From Vanilla planifolia (Eukaryota > Streptophyta > Magnoliopsida > Asparagales > Orchidaceae): a DNA stretch of 64,000 nucleotides. The translations under genes and the position numbers were made by a program. Positions 39,545 through 52,799 of the stretch are shown in pieces (the stretch's first letter is position 1; each line of letters opens with the position of its first letter). The DNA is taken from assembly GCA_023846275.1 (NCBI GenBank), contig CM043865.1, positions 32,688,412-32,752,411 on the forward strand, in the 5' to 3' direction. The notes under the pieces were generated by a model. It did no database searches and was not told where the DNA came from. It saw only the letters and a program-made list of their open reading frames with translations.

Positions 39545-42165
39545 AATAATCTTGATGTGCAAACTATCAAACATAATATTTGCATACCTAATTTCTTTTA
39601 TATCTAAGTATAATCAAATCTCTTAGTCATTTATTTTCATTAGGCTTTGATTTTCTTTGATAGAGACAAGCTTTTATAATGACAAAATGAAGTGATATCA
39701 AGTGGATTTGACAAATAAGATGAACAAGTGGTAAATTGTGTTAAGTTTAAGAAGTGACATGTCAATTATGAATTTGTTATCAACTTATTATTTAACATCT
39801 TAGATCTTGAAAGATATCAAGAAATAGTTAAATCGTGTTACAATAGAATAAGAAAGAGTGTTCATAAATAACAGAAACTAACCCATAAAATGATCGAGAA
39901 CTAATATTGTTAGAAGGTTACCAAAGTTTGAGGCTATAAGAAGGGCCTAAACTAAAGAGAAGATTATTATGATGATAGGTGAGGCCTAACAATTTGGATG
40001 GACATGTGAGTCAAATGAGCTAATTGGGTATAGTGAATAGATAATTGTAGGAAAACATAAATGAGTAATATTGTTAAAAAAGATTTGGTCAATGATCATG
40101 TTGGAGATAAAAAAAAAAAGCATAAATGATAGTATGAGATAAGTGAGATGGCAAACAAGAGTAAATAATTAGACTAAAATATTTTTTATTATTCTTTTTC
40201 ACAAAAATTAATCAAACTCTAAATATAATCACTTGATAATATTATATGAGTGGTTTATTTAAGAGCTTTGGTTTCCCATTTTGTTGGCAAAGCAATTGTT
40301 AAATGAAGGTGGGTAGGAGAAAGCAATGGCCAACCATATCATGGGAATCCAATTTTACAAAACTCAGCATTTTAAAATCTTTAAAATATCACAAAAGACA
40401 TAATTTACTAATTTATCCACCTTCAGATCAGCACTTTTAATTTTCATAATTACAATTAAAAAATTTTAGCAAAAAATTGAAATGGATATCTCTTTTTAGA
40501 ATTTTGTTAAAGTAAATTTTGCTTTTACCTATGGATTTATATAAATAGTCATAAATGTTTTTACCTAGGTTCACTTGAAACAAATATTTGTGAAATTTGT
40601 GTCCTATTTGAGTTGAATCTCCATTATCAAATTAAATTTAATAGATAAATTTTTTTGTATATTTTATTTTATAATCCACAAATAAAACTATAAAATTTAC
40701 TCATTCAATTCAACAAAATCAAATAGCATGTATTTTGAATATTCAACTTAGGCATCACTATGTTTTGTCTTTTTTGTGGAATTGTATGGTTTGTCCAAAA
40801 ATATCTTAAGTCAATAATTGATAATAGTGGTTGTTGGGAATAAATCAATTAGTCATCAAAATTATGCATCATTTAAATAATTGGTAATATATACTTGAAA
40901 TGAATAATGAAGAGATAAAAATTATTTTAATATTATCTAGATTGATTATAATAATTAATAATGGATTATTGATGGACCACTTATTTCAAGGAAATGTAAA
41001 ATTGTGAATTTCTTGGTGGTTGTCATAAAAAGGCCATGCGACATAAAGGGTCAATATATTGAAAAGGGGACACACCTTATAGTGACCAATTAGCTTTTGT
41101 TGGTAACATCATTATGCAATAGAAATAATATGACTTGTATGCTGTAATCAAATGGTCATCATTGTTCAACAATAATAAAGTAATAAGAAGAAGATGAAAG
41201 TAAATGCATAGAAGTTATCTAAATGTATTCCCATTTTGACTGAGTAGAAAATAAAGATCAAGAGAGAAAAACTTCTCATTAACAAACTTATTATATCTTT
41301 CACAATTTATTGAATATAACATTTTCCAAGTTGAATAATGAAAAATCTAAAATAGGAAGACATATTTTGATTCATATTATGATGAATCATTAAAGAATAA
41401 CTATCTTATTCTCATCTTATTGTCTCAACCACTAAGGTCTTATCTCTTTGATAGTAAAAAAAATAAATTTAGCGATTTTTGAAATGATACACACAAAATT
41501 GTATCTCGCAAGACTTCTTGGATGGTGCTCCTCTAACAACATGTTGTAACTCAAAAGCCAAAATGTTGCTGAGTTCAAAACTTCTCTACACATAATGTTG
41601 TGAGAGCTTCTTGTCATTCATTATCAAAGTAAACATTACACAAAGAACCTAATACTCCTCAAGTTGATCCAATTCTCACTCATTGGTAGAGAAAACTACC
41701 CATTCTATATTTTTCCTCCCTCAGCCAATTTTGAAAAAAAAGCTTTTAGATTCTCTCTATATAACCATTTTGTAAAGCTCAAGATATAATTATAATGAGT
41801 GAAAATTCTAAGAGATAATTGATAATAGAGTTTAAAGTGTTTTTTTTGCATGTGAATCATGATAAAAAGACGTTGAAAACATTAGGTTAATATATTACCT
41901 TAATTATTTACTTAATGACTTCATGAAAATTACTTTAAATTATGTATGTGTATCATAGACAATATATTCGAAATCAATTTTAACCTCTTGTTTTCTAGCC
42001 CACTCAAAAAACAACTAATTCAATTGTTACTTGTAATTTGATTAATGTGATCATAATAACATATTTGTTAAGCAAAAAATAATATTATACTATAATATTA
42101 AAGATTAATAATTAATAATAATCATGAAGTTTGGCACACAAGTATAGTGTTCAAGGGTGCTAATG
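39545..42165. other. AT-rich stretch without a recognised gene
   Basis: No long open frame or recognisable motif is seen. The 61-codon open frame at 41432-41617 (minus) is unremarkable. Confidence 0.45.
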
Positions 42166-42380
42166 ATGGGAAGTTGTGGGTGTGCAAGAATTATTAGTAA
42201 GCAAGCGAATATGGTCATTGTCTTCAATTGTCATGAAGCATTAAGGAGATGGGCAATGTCTTCAATGATCATCAAACGAGCTCCAATTATGGTATGTAGT
42301 AACTGAAGTCTTGGCATTCATGCACATAAGAGTGAGAAGGCACTAGCTCATAGGAAGGAAAGAGATAAAAAGAAGAGTAG

Positions 42381-42383
<3 letters not shown>

Positions 42384-42416
<33 letters not shown>
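42384..42416. repeat. (AG)n microsatellite
   Basis: An AG run of about 33 bases, with a counterpart in the second unit at 53674-53699. Confidence 0.95.
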
Positions 42417-42419
<3 letters not shown>

Positions 42420-43050
42420 TAAATTTTATTTAAATTTATTTTAGTTAGCTTGTTTGCCCAAAATTATCTATAACCCATCCAATTATAAAATAAAATGTGC
42501 ATTATTGTTGTTGGGAATTTTAGAGATTTTTTTAAAAAATTTTAAGTATTATTTTATACCTATCCAAAAAAATAGACAATACTTGTGGGATAAGACATCT
42601 CAAATGAATGAGATAAGCAGAGAAATAAAATATTTGAACTTCATTGTAAAAATTAAAATTTTCTTAATATTAAAATAAAAGAATTAAAAAAATTAGTAAA
42701 CATATTTATTAGATTCAAAACTTATAAAAACATATTAGGGATTGAAATAATTTAAAAACTAAAAATTAATTTAAAGAAAAATAATAAAATTATTTTTATA
42801 AGGATTTATAATTTTAGAAAATTCTTCAAAATATTAAATATTTAAAAAAAATGAAATTTAGTCAAAAGAGTAGAGCTCTACAAATTCATCCATAAAAAAA
42901 TACTTCATAAATTTTTAGAGATTGAATTAGTAAGAAAATATAAAAGAAAATATATTTCCTAAAGTATTAATTTAATATTAAAATTTAAAATAAAAAAATC
43001 CATAGTTTTCCAACCCTATAAATTGAGGCAAAAAAACTTGATTTGATGAC

Positions 43051-43055
43051 CAAAT
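43051..43055. repeat. Target-site duplication CAAAT, left copy
   Basis: CAAAT abuts the left LTR end (TGTTAC at 43056) and recurs right after the right LTR end. Confidence 0.95.
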
Positions 43056-45913
43056 TGTTACACCCCATTTTTCCTAGGCTGATTTTTGGCATACATTTTT
43101 TTTTTTTTTTTTTTTTTATATAGACAGCTCAGATCGTCCCATACCAACCTGAGTAGCCTACGAAAACATAGGATATAACACATCATTACACACCTACTTT
43201 CCTTAACAATGTGGATCCCATCTCCCGGGTACACCGTTAAATCAGGTTCATGACTCCTGAATTAACAGATGGACTCGCGCAATGTTACTCCTACTAGACC
43301 CAATACTCCTAACCCATACCGGTAGGAGAACCGATCTAATAGAAGTCTGAACCCCCACGGTTAAGTTCCATAGTCATGTAATGACCTCACCATCAAACAA
43401 AAAGATATATAACATCCACAATAAAATATGGCACTCCACACACCATACTCCAAGACAATAAAATAAAACAGTGAATGAAACTACATCACAAGAATAAGAT
43501 CCAAGTCCAACAAGTGTAATATTATCCAACCAGACATAAGTCAGAATTACCCTCACATATTACATGACATATGAGAGTAACAATCTCATTAAATACATCC
43601 AACAGCAACAATCATCTAACCAGAATATCTCAGACAATCACCAATCAGAAATCCTTCACAAGCCTGCTGACCACGATCCCACCTAATCCGGTAGCGTCAA
43701 GTCTGCCGAGCCACTGAAAATATATAATACAGGAATGAGCTACGCCCAGTAGGAAAGTCAGCTAGTAAAACTCACATGCAAGAGAAGGATAATAGCAAAA
43801 ATACAGGAATACAGCATAACAATGTACGGTGGATAGGCACTCTCAGTCCCAGACTCCGACCAACCACAGCCACCCCAGTCACACCAGAGTAGCTCTCCTC
43901 TGGGCTACCAGGCAACGTGCCAGTGGGAACGCCCATCTCGAAACACGCATGGCGCCTAAGCACCCGACACCGCAGTGTCTCTCGTCAATCAATCTCCTGG
44001 AGACTACAGACAGATCCAGTCACATAATCTCTAGCCAACGTGAGACACCCCTGCCACCCTAAGGCGCGCAGGCCTACACACTTGGCTAGCCACTGCGAGA
44101 CACCCCTGCCACCCTCAGGCGCGCAGGCCTACACACATGGACCAGGAGAGATTGACTCAGCCACCGTCCCAAGGAGTCCTCTACCAACAACTTCCATAGA
44201 AGCTCACGCCCCTACAGTCATTGCCAATCTCTAACTCCAAGATTCGGCAACATGTGTCCAGGTACAACAAGGCGTATACCAGTCTACATGTATACTGTGG
44301 AAGCTAAGTCCGAACCGCACAGTTACCTACCACAACTACCCTAAAACATCATATAGGGTCTATAGTAGTCCGGTCCAATATGCCAATCCATGAAATATGC
44401 CAATACTGAATAAACTGACTCAATCCATGCCGTTGCCATCAAAGCAACACAATTGTCAATTACTGACTGTTCTGGTAACCTCCACGTACCATATCTCTGT
44501 CTGACTGTTTCCAGCTGTACTGTCATCACTGATAACATTTTTCCTCCCGCTTCTCTCTCCTCCGCGCCGCACCGTTCGTCCGCGCCGAACCCCGCTGAAC
44601 CGGATCTCGTCACCGGTTCGGGCCTTCGCGCTGAACCGCGACACCGCCGATCCGAATTAATTAATAATCCGTTAATAAATATTATATAAATACCATTAAA
44701 TTAAATTTACAATTACTTAATTAAATATAATTAACCTAATTCATCTCCTTCCTCGGTCCGACGCCCGCGAAACCCTAGCCGACGCAATCGCCGACCAAAT
44801 CCAATTTTTCCGCCGATTTCCGGCGACTGCGAACAAGGAGAACATGTTCGTACTATCCTAATGTTCCAATAATGTCGCTAATTTCCTAAGGTTTAAATCA
44901 AGTTTTCCGCCGAGCAGTTTCGTCTAATCCTCATGTTGACAATTCACGAAATTATAGTTCTAGCATTATACAATCATATTAACATGAATAAAGTGGCATA
45001 TTTAAATCCTCATGCTTGGTAATTTTCCAATTTCGGCGAAACAAATTAACGTCCCGAAAACCCTAACATGCAATTTTCGATAATTGTACAATTAGCTTCA
45101 AAAATCACATTCGCATGCTTAGATAGAGATTTGCAAACTAATACATGCTTCAATTTGCTAATTATCTAATTTAAATATCTGAAATTCCTACCTCGAAGAC
45201 GCCGGCGACGGTGAAGCTCGTCCGCAGCTTGCCGCAGCTCCTCGCCGAACGAATTTGGTCTCAAACGACTCTCCTCGGTCTCGTGGATCTCCGGGCACAA
45301 AAAGCCCCTTGCCAGGCCGCCGGAATCACGCGCCGTACGCCGGGAATTTCCTCGCTGTCGCCGTCGAACGAAAACCCTATTCGCTGCTTCGCGAGGGTTT
45401 TTATACCCCGGGCCGACACGGTGAACCCGTTACGCGTTCGACACGTTTTCGACACGTGAGCACCCGATACGCGCTGTCGACACGCTATCCACACGGTAAG
45501 CACACAATACGCGCTGTCGACACGCTATCGACACGGTAAACACCCGATCAGCCGGTTCGATCTCACCCGCCGATCTCGACCGTCCGATCCGCTTATTAGA
45601 ACGCACACGCAAACTCACCCGGCGAACCGCCTCCGCCTCCGCTGAACCGTTCCGGTCCGGTTTACGCGCGATAAAAAAACGATTTCCGGTTTAATTTAAT
45701 TAGATTTTCGAATTTCTAAAAATCTAATAAATCCAATTAAATAGGGAAAATTAATTAAAAATTCCTCGGTGCTCCGAAAAATTCCCAAAAGATTTCAGAA
45801 ATTCCAATAGCCTACAATTGAGTTCCTGGCTCATCCTACTGTCGATTCGAAATCATCTTAGCCACAATTAATTTATTAAAGATCAAATACATAAAATTTT
45901 ACCGGGTATAACA
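43056..45913 (-). repeat. 3' LTR of element 1 (2858 bp)
   Basis: This is the downstream LTR in element orientation. It begins (minus strand) with TGTTATACCC at 45913 and ends GGGGTGTAACA at 43056. A T-homopolymer of 22 at 43096-43117 compares with 18 in the other LTR. A roughly 60-bp segment around GGCGCGCAGGCCTACACAC is repeated in tandem near 44050-44140, and a 40-bp repeat lies near 45459-45540. Confidence 0.96.
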
Positions 45914-45926
45914 ATCTCCCCACCTT
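45914..45926 (-). other. Polypurine tract of element 1
   Basis: The minus strand reads AAGGTGGGGAGAT directly before the 3' LTR. It is identical to the tract before the 3' LTR of element 2 (8184-8196). It is the expected primer for plus-strand synthesis. Confidence 0.92.
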
Positions 45927-45927
45927 A

Positions 45928-48900
45928 TCAGGAATTTCGCCCTCGAAATTCAGCAAGAAGTTCCGGCCATTTTTCAGCAACATCCTGCTCTAGCTCCCAG
46001 GTTGCCTCCCTTTCGTCATGTCTATTCCACAGAACCTTGACCATAGGAAACGACCTGTTCCTCAGCTGTCTGCTGCTCTCCTCGAGGATGCGAACTGGTA
46101 GTTCCACATAAGAAGAATCTGGTGCCACTTGTAAACCAGGAAGATCATCACTGATGCAATGAGAAGGATCTGGCACATATTTCTTGAGATTCGAAACATG
46201 GAACACATTGTGAATCTCAGCCAGATGCTCAGGAAGTGCCAACCTGTAAGCCACTTCACCGATCCTCTCCAGAATAGGATAGGGTCCAATGTAACGAGGT
46301 CGAAGCTTAGAAGGCTTTCCAAACCTGAATAGACCCCGCATAGGACTGACCTTCAGGAATACCCTATCTCCCACAGAAAACTCAACAGCCTTGTGCTTAG
46401 GATCATAATATTTCTTCTGGCGATCCTGCACAGTACGTAATCTGTCCTGCAATAACTTGACTTCCGCTGTGGTCTCCTCTACAATCTGGGGTCCCCACAC
46501 TCTCCTGGAATCACCCTCCTCCCAACAAAGAGGAGATCTGCACCTACGCCCATACAACGCCTCGTAAGGTGCCATACCAATCGACGCCTGGAAGCTGTTA
46601 TTGTACACAAACTCTACCAAGGGTAATCGTCTAGTCCAATCTGTTGAGTAAGTTTGTACGCTCAAGCGTAGCAAATCCTCCAAGGTCCGAATAGTCCGCT
46701 CAGACTGTCCATCCGTCTGAGGATGATAAGCAGTACTGAACCTTAACTGTGTACCCATGGCAGTGTGTAAGCTCTTCCAAAACTGTGATGTGAATTTGGC
46801 GTCTCTGTCAGAAATAATAGAACGGGGAATCCCATGCAATCTGACAATCTGCTGAATATATATCTCTGCCAACTGTGCCGCTGAATCCGTCTTCTTAATG
46901 GATAAGAAATGGGCTGACTTGGTCAATCGATCTACGATGACCCAAATAGCATCAAAACCTTGTCTGGTACGAGGAAGACTAGTCACAAAGTCCATAGTGA
47001 TGTCATCCCATTTCCACTCCGGAATCGGCAATCTCTGTAACAATCCTCCAGGTCTCTGGTGTTCGGCCTTAACTTGCTGACATGTAAGGCATTTCCTAAC
47101 AAAGGCAGCAACATCTGTCTTCAAACCTCTCCACCAGAAAACACTCCTCAAATTCCTGTACATCTTGACTTCTCCAGGGTGCATAGCCAAGGTTCCATAG
47201 TGAGCCTCCCGAAGGATCCTCTCCCTGAACTCCTGATGTGATGGTACACACCAGCGACCCCTGAAGGTCAAAATGTCGTCTCTGAGAGCAAAGTCTCCTC
47301 CCAATCCCTGCGATGCCAACTCAATCTTCTCCTTCAGCTCTTCATCACAAAGCTGAAGGTCACGCATCTCAGATAACCAGTCAGCCCGAATAGTCAATGA
47401 GCTGAGTCTGTGAACCAGTCTCTGAATAGACAACTGTTCCTGACATCTTTCAACATTCCAATCCAAGTCTGGTATAGAGTCACAGACTAACATATTATGC
47501 ACGACTGCGTGTCTGCTCAAGGCATCAGCCACTGGATTAGCCTTCCCCTCGCAGTAGTTTATTGTCAGCTCGTAATCCTTTATCAGTTCCAACCACCTCC
47601 TCTGCCTCAAGTTCAGTTCCTTCTGAGTGAACAGATACTTAAGACTCTTGTGGTCAGAGAAGCAATCTACAGGAACTCCGTACAAATAATGTCTCCATAT
47701 CTTCAAGGCAAAAATGACAGCAGCTAACTCCAAATCATGAGTGGGATAATTCTTCTCATGATCCTTCAGTTGCCTCGAAGCATATGCTATAACTCTGTTA
47801 TCCTGCATCAGTACGGCTCCCAAACCTATATGTGAAGCATCAGTGTACATCTGATACGACTTCTCCTGTGTGGGTAACATCAATACTGGAGCGGTGCTAA
47901 GCTTCTGCTTCAGCTCTAGGAAACTGTTCTCACAACTCTCTGTCCACTCAAAAGATTTTCCCTTCCGGGTCAACTGGGTTAGTGGAGCAGCCAGTCTAGA
48001 AAAGTGAGGAACAAATTTCCTATAGTATCCAGCCAAACCAAGGAAACTCCGGATCTCAGTGACAGAAGATGGCCGTTTCCAATCAATAATAGCTCGTATC
48101 TTGTTAGGATCAACAGCCACGCCCTCCGCACTGACAATGTGTCCTAAGAATGCTACTGAGTCCAGCCAAAAAGAACACTTGGAGAATTTTGCATACAGCT
48201 CATTCTCCCGCAACATTGTAAGCACAGTCCTCAACTGATCTGCATGAGTATCCCTATCTCTGGAATAAATCAATATATCATCTATAAAGATGATCACAAA
48301 CCGATCCAGAAAGGCATGAAAAACTCGATGCATCAGGTTCATAAATACTGCTGGAGCATTAGTCAATCCAAAAGGCAACACTGTGAACTCGTAATGTCCG
48401 TATCTAGTACGGAATGCTGTCTTGGGTACATCAGAATCTCTAATCCGGATCTGGTGATAACCCGAGCGTAAGTCAATCTTGGAGAACACAGTTGCTCCCT
48501 GAAGTTGATCAAGCAAATCATCGATGCGTGGTAAAGGGTATCGGTTACGAATAGTAACCTTATTCAATTCCCTATAATCTACACACAGCCTCATACTACC
48601 ATCTTTCTTCTTGACAAATAAGACAGGGGCACCCCAAGGTGAACAACTGGGGCGTATGAGTCCCTTGTCTAATAAGTCCTGTAACTGAGTCTTCAACTCT
48701 GCTAGCTCGGCTGGAGCCATCCTGTAAGGAGCTCTAGCAATAGGAGCTACTCCTGCCTCCAAATCAATTGAAAACTCCACTTCCCTAGCTGGTGGAAATC
48801 CAGGCAACTCCTCTGGAAAAACCATAGGAAAGTCTCTCACCACTGGAATATCTGACATAGGGGTAGTGGTGGCTTGGCTATCGGTCACATATGCCAACCA

Positions 48901-50289
48901 ACCAGTACAACCCTTACTTACTAACCTTCCAGCCTGAAGAACTGAGATCAGGGGAATCTGCCTGTTCAGACCAAAGTATATCACATCCCCCGAACCAGGC
49001 ACTCTGATCCTGACCTTCTTCTCCCAACAATCCAGAACCACTGCATGGTGGCACAACCAATCCATCCCCAAAATGATGTCGAACTCTGCTAGTGGCACAC
49101 ATATCAACTCTGTCACGAATTCGTGTCCACTAATCAGAATAGATCCGTCAATCTTCTGAACAGTGGAAATCTCTTTCCCATCAGGAAGTCTAACCAGTAA
49201 GGGTTCCTTCAAGTAACCCTTGGATCCTGATATCTGATTCCAGATCCTCTCAGCAACAAAAGAATGAGATGCACCAGTATCAAACAAAGTCATGCACTGC
49301 ACGTTGCCAAAATGAAGCATACCTGTGATCACTTCTGGTGACTCTGAAGCCTGCTGCCGAGTCAGTGCAAATACCCTGGGCTGTCCCCCAGATGAACCAA
49401 CCGGTCCCGTGATCCTCTGTTTCTTCAACTCTGGGCAGTCGCACTTCTTGTGTCCGGGCTGTCGACAATGGTAGCAGATAATCCCCCCAGTCCGGGTACC
49501 TGTCTGCTGCACTGGTCTCTCAGAAATAGGTCGTGGCCGGACCACGACCTCCTGAGTACCACTGTGATCTCTGTGTCTCTTGCCCTTTTTGTTTTGTTGG
49601 ATATTTCTGAATTCCTTCCTCTTGTTATGAGTCTCTCTCTGGGCCTCCATCCGGATATCAATAAGCTCAACGGATCTCGCAGCCTCCACCAAGTCACGAA
49701 ACCTGGCAAACCGACTCACAACTAGCTGGCGCTGCAGCATAGGACGAAGTCCCTCCAGGAACATCTCACATCTGCGTTCCTCAGAAGGCACCAGCTCTAC
49801 GGCGTACCTCGCCAGATAAGTGAACCTCGATAAGTAATCGTTCACTGACATCTGGCCCTGCCTGAGGTGTATAAGTTCCCTCCTGAACTGAGCCATGGCA
49901 GAGGCCGGAATGTAGCACTCCCTGAATGCCTCAACAAAGTCATCCCATGCTATCTCACTGTTCTGGGCCTCCCCAAACAAAGCGCGCCGCTGGCCTCTCC
50001 ACCAGGTAGCAGCCTCTCCCTCCAACACTAGAGCAGCAAGCACTACCCTCCTGCCGAATGGACATCCCAAGGCATCAAATAGCTCAAGCATATGAGCCAT
50101 CCAGTCATCTGCCACCGCTGGGTCAGCCGACCCACTGAAGCTCCGCGGACGCAACCGCATGAAGGCATCGATCCAACGATCCACGGTTGGCTCAACTGGC
50201 AATGCTGGGATCGTCTCCGGGGTAGGAGTAGTAGATACCGGTCTGCCTCTAGCTGCTCCACGAGCGGAAAGTCTCCTGGTACCAGCCAT
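45928..50289 (-). CDS. Gag-Pol polyprotein of element 1
   Basis: One continuous frame encodes 1453 residues from the first in-frame ATG. The frame is open 45 bases further up, but only from a TTG codon. Parts in order, numbered from that ATG: a gag capsid-like region about 40-210; a CCHC zinc knuckle 272-285; an aspartic protease with DTGAS at 337-341; a reverse transcriptase about 540-720 with FIDD at 668-671; RNase H from TDAS at 816; an integrase with HHCC residues near 1030, 1037, 1067 and 1070 and D1100, D1161 and E1197; and a chromodomain-like end about 1396-1448. All expected catalytic residues are visible. Gag and Pol share one frame, as is usual for this clade. Confidence 0.95.
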   Translation of the reverse strand: MAGTRRLSARGAARGRPVSTTPTPETIPALPVEPTVDRWIDAFMRLRPRSFSGSADPAVADDWMAHMLELFDALGCPFGRRVVLAALVLEGEAATWWRGQRRALFGEAQNSEIAWDDFVEAFRECYIPASAMAQFRRELIHLRQGQMSVNDYLSRFTYLARYAVELVPSEERRCEMFLEGLRPMLQRQLVVSRFARFRDLVEAARSVELIDIRMEAQRETHNKRKEFRNIQQNKKGKRHRDHSGTQEVVVRPRPISERPVQQTGTRTGGIICYHCRQPGHKKCDCPELKKQRITGPVGSSGGQPRVFALTRQQASESPEVITGMLHFGNVQCMTLFDTGASHSFVAERIWNQISGSKGYLKEPLLVRLPDGKEISTVQKIDGSILISGHEFVTELICVPLAEFDIILGMDWLCHHAVVLDCWEKKVRIRVPGSGDVIYFGLNRQIPLISVLQAGRLVSKGCTGWLAYVTDSQATTTPMSDIPVVRDFPMVFPEELPGFPPAREVEFSIDLEAGVAPIARAPYRMAPAELAELKTQLQDLLDKGLIRPSCSPWGAPVLFVKKKDGSMRLCVDYRELNKVTIRNRYPLPRIDDLLDQLQGATVFSKIDLRSGYHQIRIRDSDVPKTAFRTRYGHYEFTVLPFGLTNAPAVFMNLMHRVFHAFLDRFVIIFIDDILIYSRDRDTHADQLRTVLTMLRENELYAKFSKCSFWLDSVAFLGHIVSAEGVAVDPNKIRAIIDWKRPSSVTEIRSFLGLAGYYRKFVPHFSRLAAPLTQLTRKGKSFEWTESCENSFLELKQKLSTAPVLMLPTQEKSYQMYTDASHIGLGAVLMQDNRVIAYASRQLKDHEKNYPTHDLELAAVIFALKIWRHYLYGVPVDCFSDHKSLKYLFTQKELNLRQRRWLELIKDYELTINYCEGKANPVADALSRHAVVHNMLVCDSIPDLDWNVERCQEQLSIQRLVHRLSSLTIRADWLSEMRDLQLCDEELKEKIELASQGLGGDFALRDDILTFRGRWCVPSHQEFRERILREAHYGTLAMHPGEVKMYRNLRSVFWWRGLKTDVAAFVRKCLTCQQVKAEHQRPGGLLQRLPIPEWKWDDITMDFVTSLPRTRQGFDAIWVIVDRLTKSAHFLSIKKTDSAAQLAEIYIQQIVRLHGIPRSIISDRDAKFTSQFWKSLHTAMGTQLRFSTAYHPQTDGQSERTIRTLEDLLRLSVQTYSTDWTRRLPLVEFVYNNSFQASIGMAPYEALYGRRCRSPLCWEEGDSRRVWGPQIVEETTAEVKLLQDRLRTVQDRQKKYYDPKHKAVEFSVGDRVFLKVSPMRGLFRFGKPSKLRPRYIGPYPILERIGEVAYRLALPEHLAEIHNVFHVSNLKKYVPDPSHCISDDLPGLQVAPDSSYVELPVRILEESSRQLRNRSFPMVKVLWNRHDEREATWELEQDVAEKWPELLAEFRGRNS

Positions 50290-50430
50290 ACTGTCAAAAA
50301 CAATTAATCTGGCATTAGAGTCGTCATTTGGCAATTGGCATATGGACTACTATAGTATACAAAAGAATCAACAGTTCTCCCCACCTTGGGTTGAACCCCT
50401 ATACACGTCTAGCCCCGTTATCCTCACCTA

Positions 50431-50444
50431 GGGCTCTGATACCA
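50431..50444 (-). other. Primer-binding site of element 1
   Basis: The minus strand reads TGGTATCAGAGCCC four bases inside the 5' LTR end. This matches the complement of the 3' end of initiator-Met tRNA. Confidence 0.93.
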
Positions 50445-52215
50445 CTACTGTTACACCCCATTTTTCCTAGGCTGATTTTTGGCATACATTTTTTTTTTTT
50501 TTTTTTATATAGACAGCTCAGATCGTCCCATACCAACCTGAGTAGCCTACGAAAACATAGGATATAACACATCATTACACACCTACTTTCCTTAACAATG
50601 TGGATCCCATCTCCCGGGTACACCGTCAAATCAGGTTCATGACTCCTGAATTAACAGATGGACTCGCGCAATGTTACTCCTACTAGACCCAATACTCCTA
50701 ACCCATACCGGTAGGAGAACCGATCTAATAGAAGTCTGAACCCCCACGGTTAAGTTCCATAGTCATGTAATGACCTCACCATCAAACAAAAAGATATATA
50801 ACATCCACAATAAAATATGGCACTCCACACACCATACTCCAAGACAATAAAATAAAACAGTGAATGAAACTACATCACAAGAATAAGATCCAAGTCCAAC
50901 AAGTGTAATATTATCCAACCAGACATAAGTCAGAATTACCCTCACATATTACATGACATATGAGAGTAACAATCTCATTAAATACATCCAACAGCAACAA
51001 TCATCTAACCAGAATATCTCAGACAATCACCAATCAGAAATCCTTCACAAGCCTGCTGACCACGATCCCACCTAATCCGATAGCGTCAAGTCTGCCGAGC
51101 CACTGAAAATATATAATACAGGAATGAGCTACGCCCAGTAGGAAAGTCAGCTAGTAAAACTCACATGCAAGAGAAGGATAATAGCAAAAATACAGGAATA
51201 CAGCATAACAATGTACGGTGGATAGGCACTCTCAGTCCCAGACTCCGACCAACCACAGCCACCCCAGTCACACCAGAGTAGCTCTCCTCTGGGCTACCAG
51301 GCAACGTGCCAGTGGGAACGCCCATCTCGAAACACGCATGGCGCCTAAGCACCCGACACCGCAGTGTCTCTCGTCAATCAATCTCCTGGAGACTACAGAC
51401 AGATCCAGTCACATAATCTCTAGCCAACGTGAGACACCCCTGCCACCCTAAGGCGCGCAGGCCTACACACTTGGCTAGCCACTGCGAGACACCCCTGCCA
51501 CCCTCAGGCGCGCAGGCCTACACACATGGACCAGGAGAGATTGACTCAGCCACCGTCCCAAGGAGTCCTCTACCAACAACTTCCATAGAAGCTCACGCCC
51601 CTACAGTCATTGCCAATCTCTAACTCCAAGATTCGGCAACATGTGTCCAGGTACAACAAGGCGTATACCAGTCTACATGTATACTGTGGAAGCTAAGTCC
51701 GAACCGCACAGTTACCTACCACAACTACCCTAAAACATCATATAGGGTCTATAGTAGTCCGGTCCAATATGCCAATCCATGAAATATGCCAATACTGAAT
51801 AAACTGACTCAATCCATGCCGTTGCCATCAAAGCAACACAATTGTCAATTACTGACTGTTCTGGTAACCTCCACGTACCATATCTCTGTCTGACTGTTTC
51901 CAGCTGTACTGTCATCACTGATAACATTTTTCCTCCCGCTTCTCTCTCCTCCGCGCCGCACCGTTCGTCCGCGCCGAACCCCGCTGAACCGGATCTCGTC
52001 ACCGGTTCGGGCCTTCGCGCTGAACCGCGACACCGCCGATCCGAATTAATTAATAATCCGTTAATAAATATTATATAAATACCATTAAATTAAATTTACA
52101 ATTACTTAATTAAATATAATTAACCTAATTCATCTCCTTCCTCGGTCCGACGCCCGCGAAACCCTAGCCGACGCAATCGCCGACCAAATCCAATTTTTCC
52201 GCCGATTTCCGGCGA

Positions 52216-52580
52216 CTGCGAACAAGGAGAACATGTTCGTACTATCCTAATGTTCCAATAATGTCGCTAATTTCCTAAGGTTTAAATCAAGTTTTCCGCC
52301 GAGCAGTTTCGTCTAATCCTCATGTTGACAATTCACGAAATTATAGTTCTAGCATTATACAATCATATTAACATGAATAAAGTGGCATATTTAAATCCTC
52401 ATGCTTGGTAATTTTCCAATTTCGGCGAAACAAATTAACGTCCCGAAAACCCTAACATGCAATTTTCGATAATTGTACAATTAGCTTCAAAAATCACATT
52501 CGCATGCTTAGATAGAGATTTGCAAACTAATACATGCTTCAATTTGCTAATTATCTAATTTAAATATCTGAAATTCCTAC
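52216..52580 (-). other. Candidate leader intron inside the 5' LTR of element 1
   Basis: In element orientation, GC-rich sequence ends in CTTCGAG/GTAGGAA. An AT-rich stretch of 365 bp follows and ends in a pyrimidine tract with TTCTCCTTGTTCGCAG before GC-rich sequence resumes. The sharp composition change at both junctions supports an intron. The same sites occur in the other LTR at 44827-45191. Splicing is inferred, not shown. Confidence 0.5.
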
Positions 52581-52788
52581 CTCGAAGACGCCGGCGACGG
52601 TGAAGCTCGTCCGCAGCTTGCCGCAGCTCCTCGCCGAACGAATTTGGTCTCAAACGACTCTCCTCGGTCTCGTGGATCTCCGGGCACAAAAAGCCCCTTG
52701 CCAGGCCGCCGGAATCACGCGCCGTACGCCGGGAATTTCCTCGCTGTCGCCGTCGAACGAAAACCCTATTCGCTGCTTCGCGAGGGTT

Positions 52789-52794
52789 TTTATA
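52789..52794 (-). promoter_or_regulatory. TATA box of the element 1 5' LTR
   Basis: The minus strand reads GGGGTATAAAAACCC in a GC-rich setting, where a chance TATAAA is unlikely. It would place the transcription start near 52760. The copy in the other LTR is at 45400-45405. Confidence 0.75.
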
Positions 52795-52799
52795 CCCCG

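Larger units (their letters stand above)
42170..43055 (+). repeat. Direct duplication unit A, left part (split by the young element)
   Basis: It aligns by eye with 53460-54342. Matches include the GAGCTC(C/T)AATTA(T/C) region, an AGAG microsatellite in the same place, the TTTTAGAGATTTT block, and TATAAAT followed by GAGGCA or GAAGGCA and then ATGACCAAAT. Unit A continues past the young element at 53303. The TATAAAT at 43017-43023 has a counterpart at 54304-54310, so the unit may carry a promoter (an old LTR or a duplicated gene promoter). Confidence 0.7.

Noticed and set aside
43772-45618. Open frames of 60-94 codons inside the LTRs
   Set aside because: They recur identically in both LTRs because the LTRs are duplicates. 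None shows a protein motif.
50290-50334. Upstream extension of the gag-pol frame to 50334
   Set aside because: The extra 15 codons begin with TTG. The first in-frame ATG is at 50289, so I used that start.
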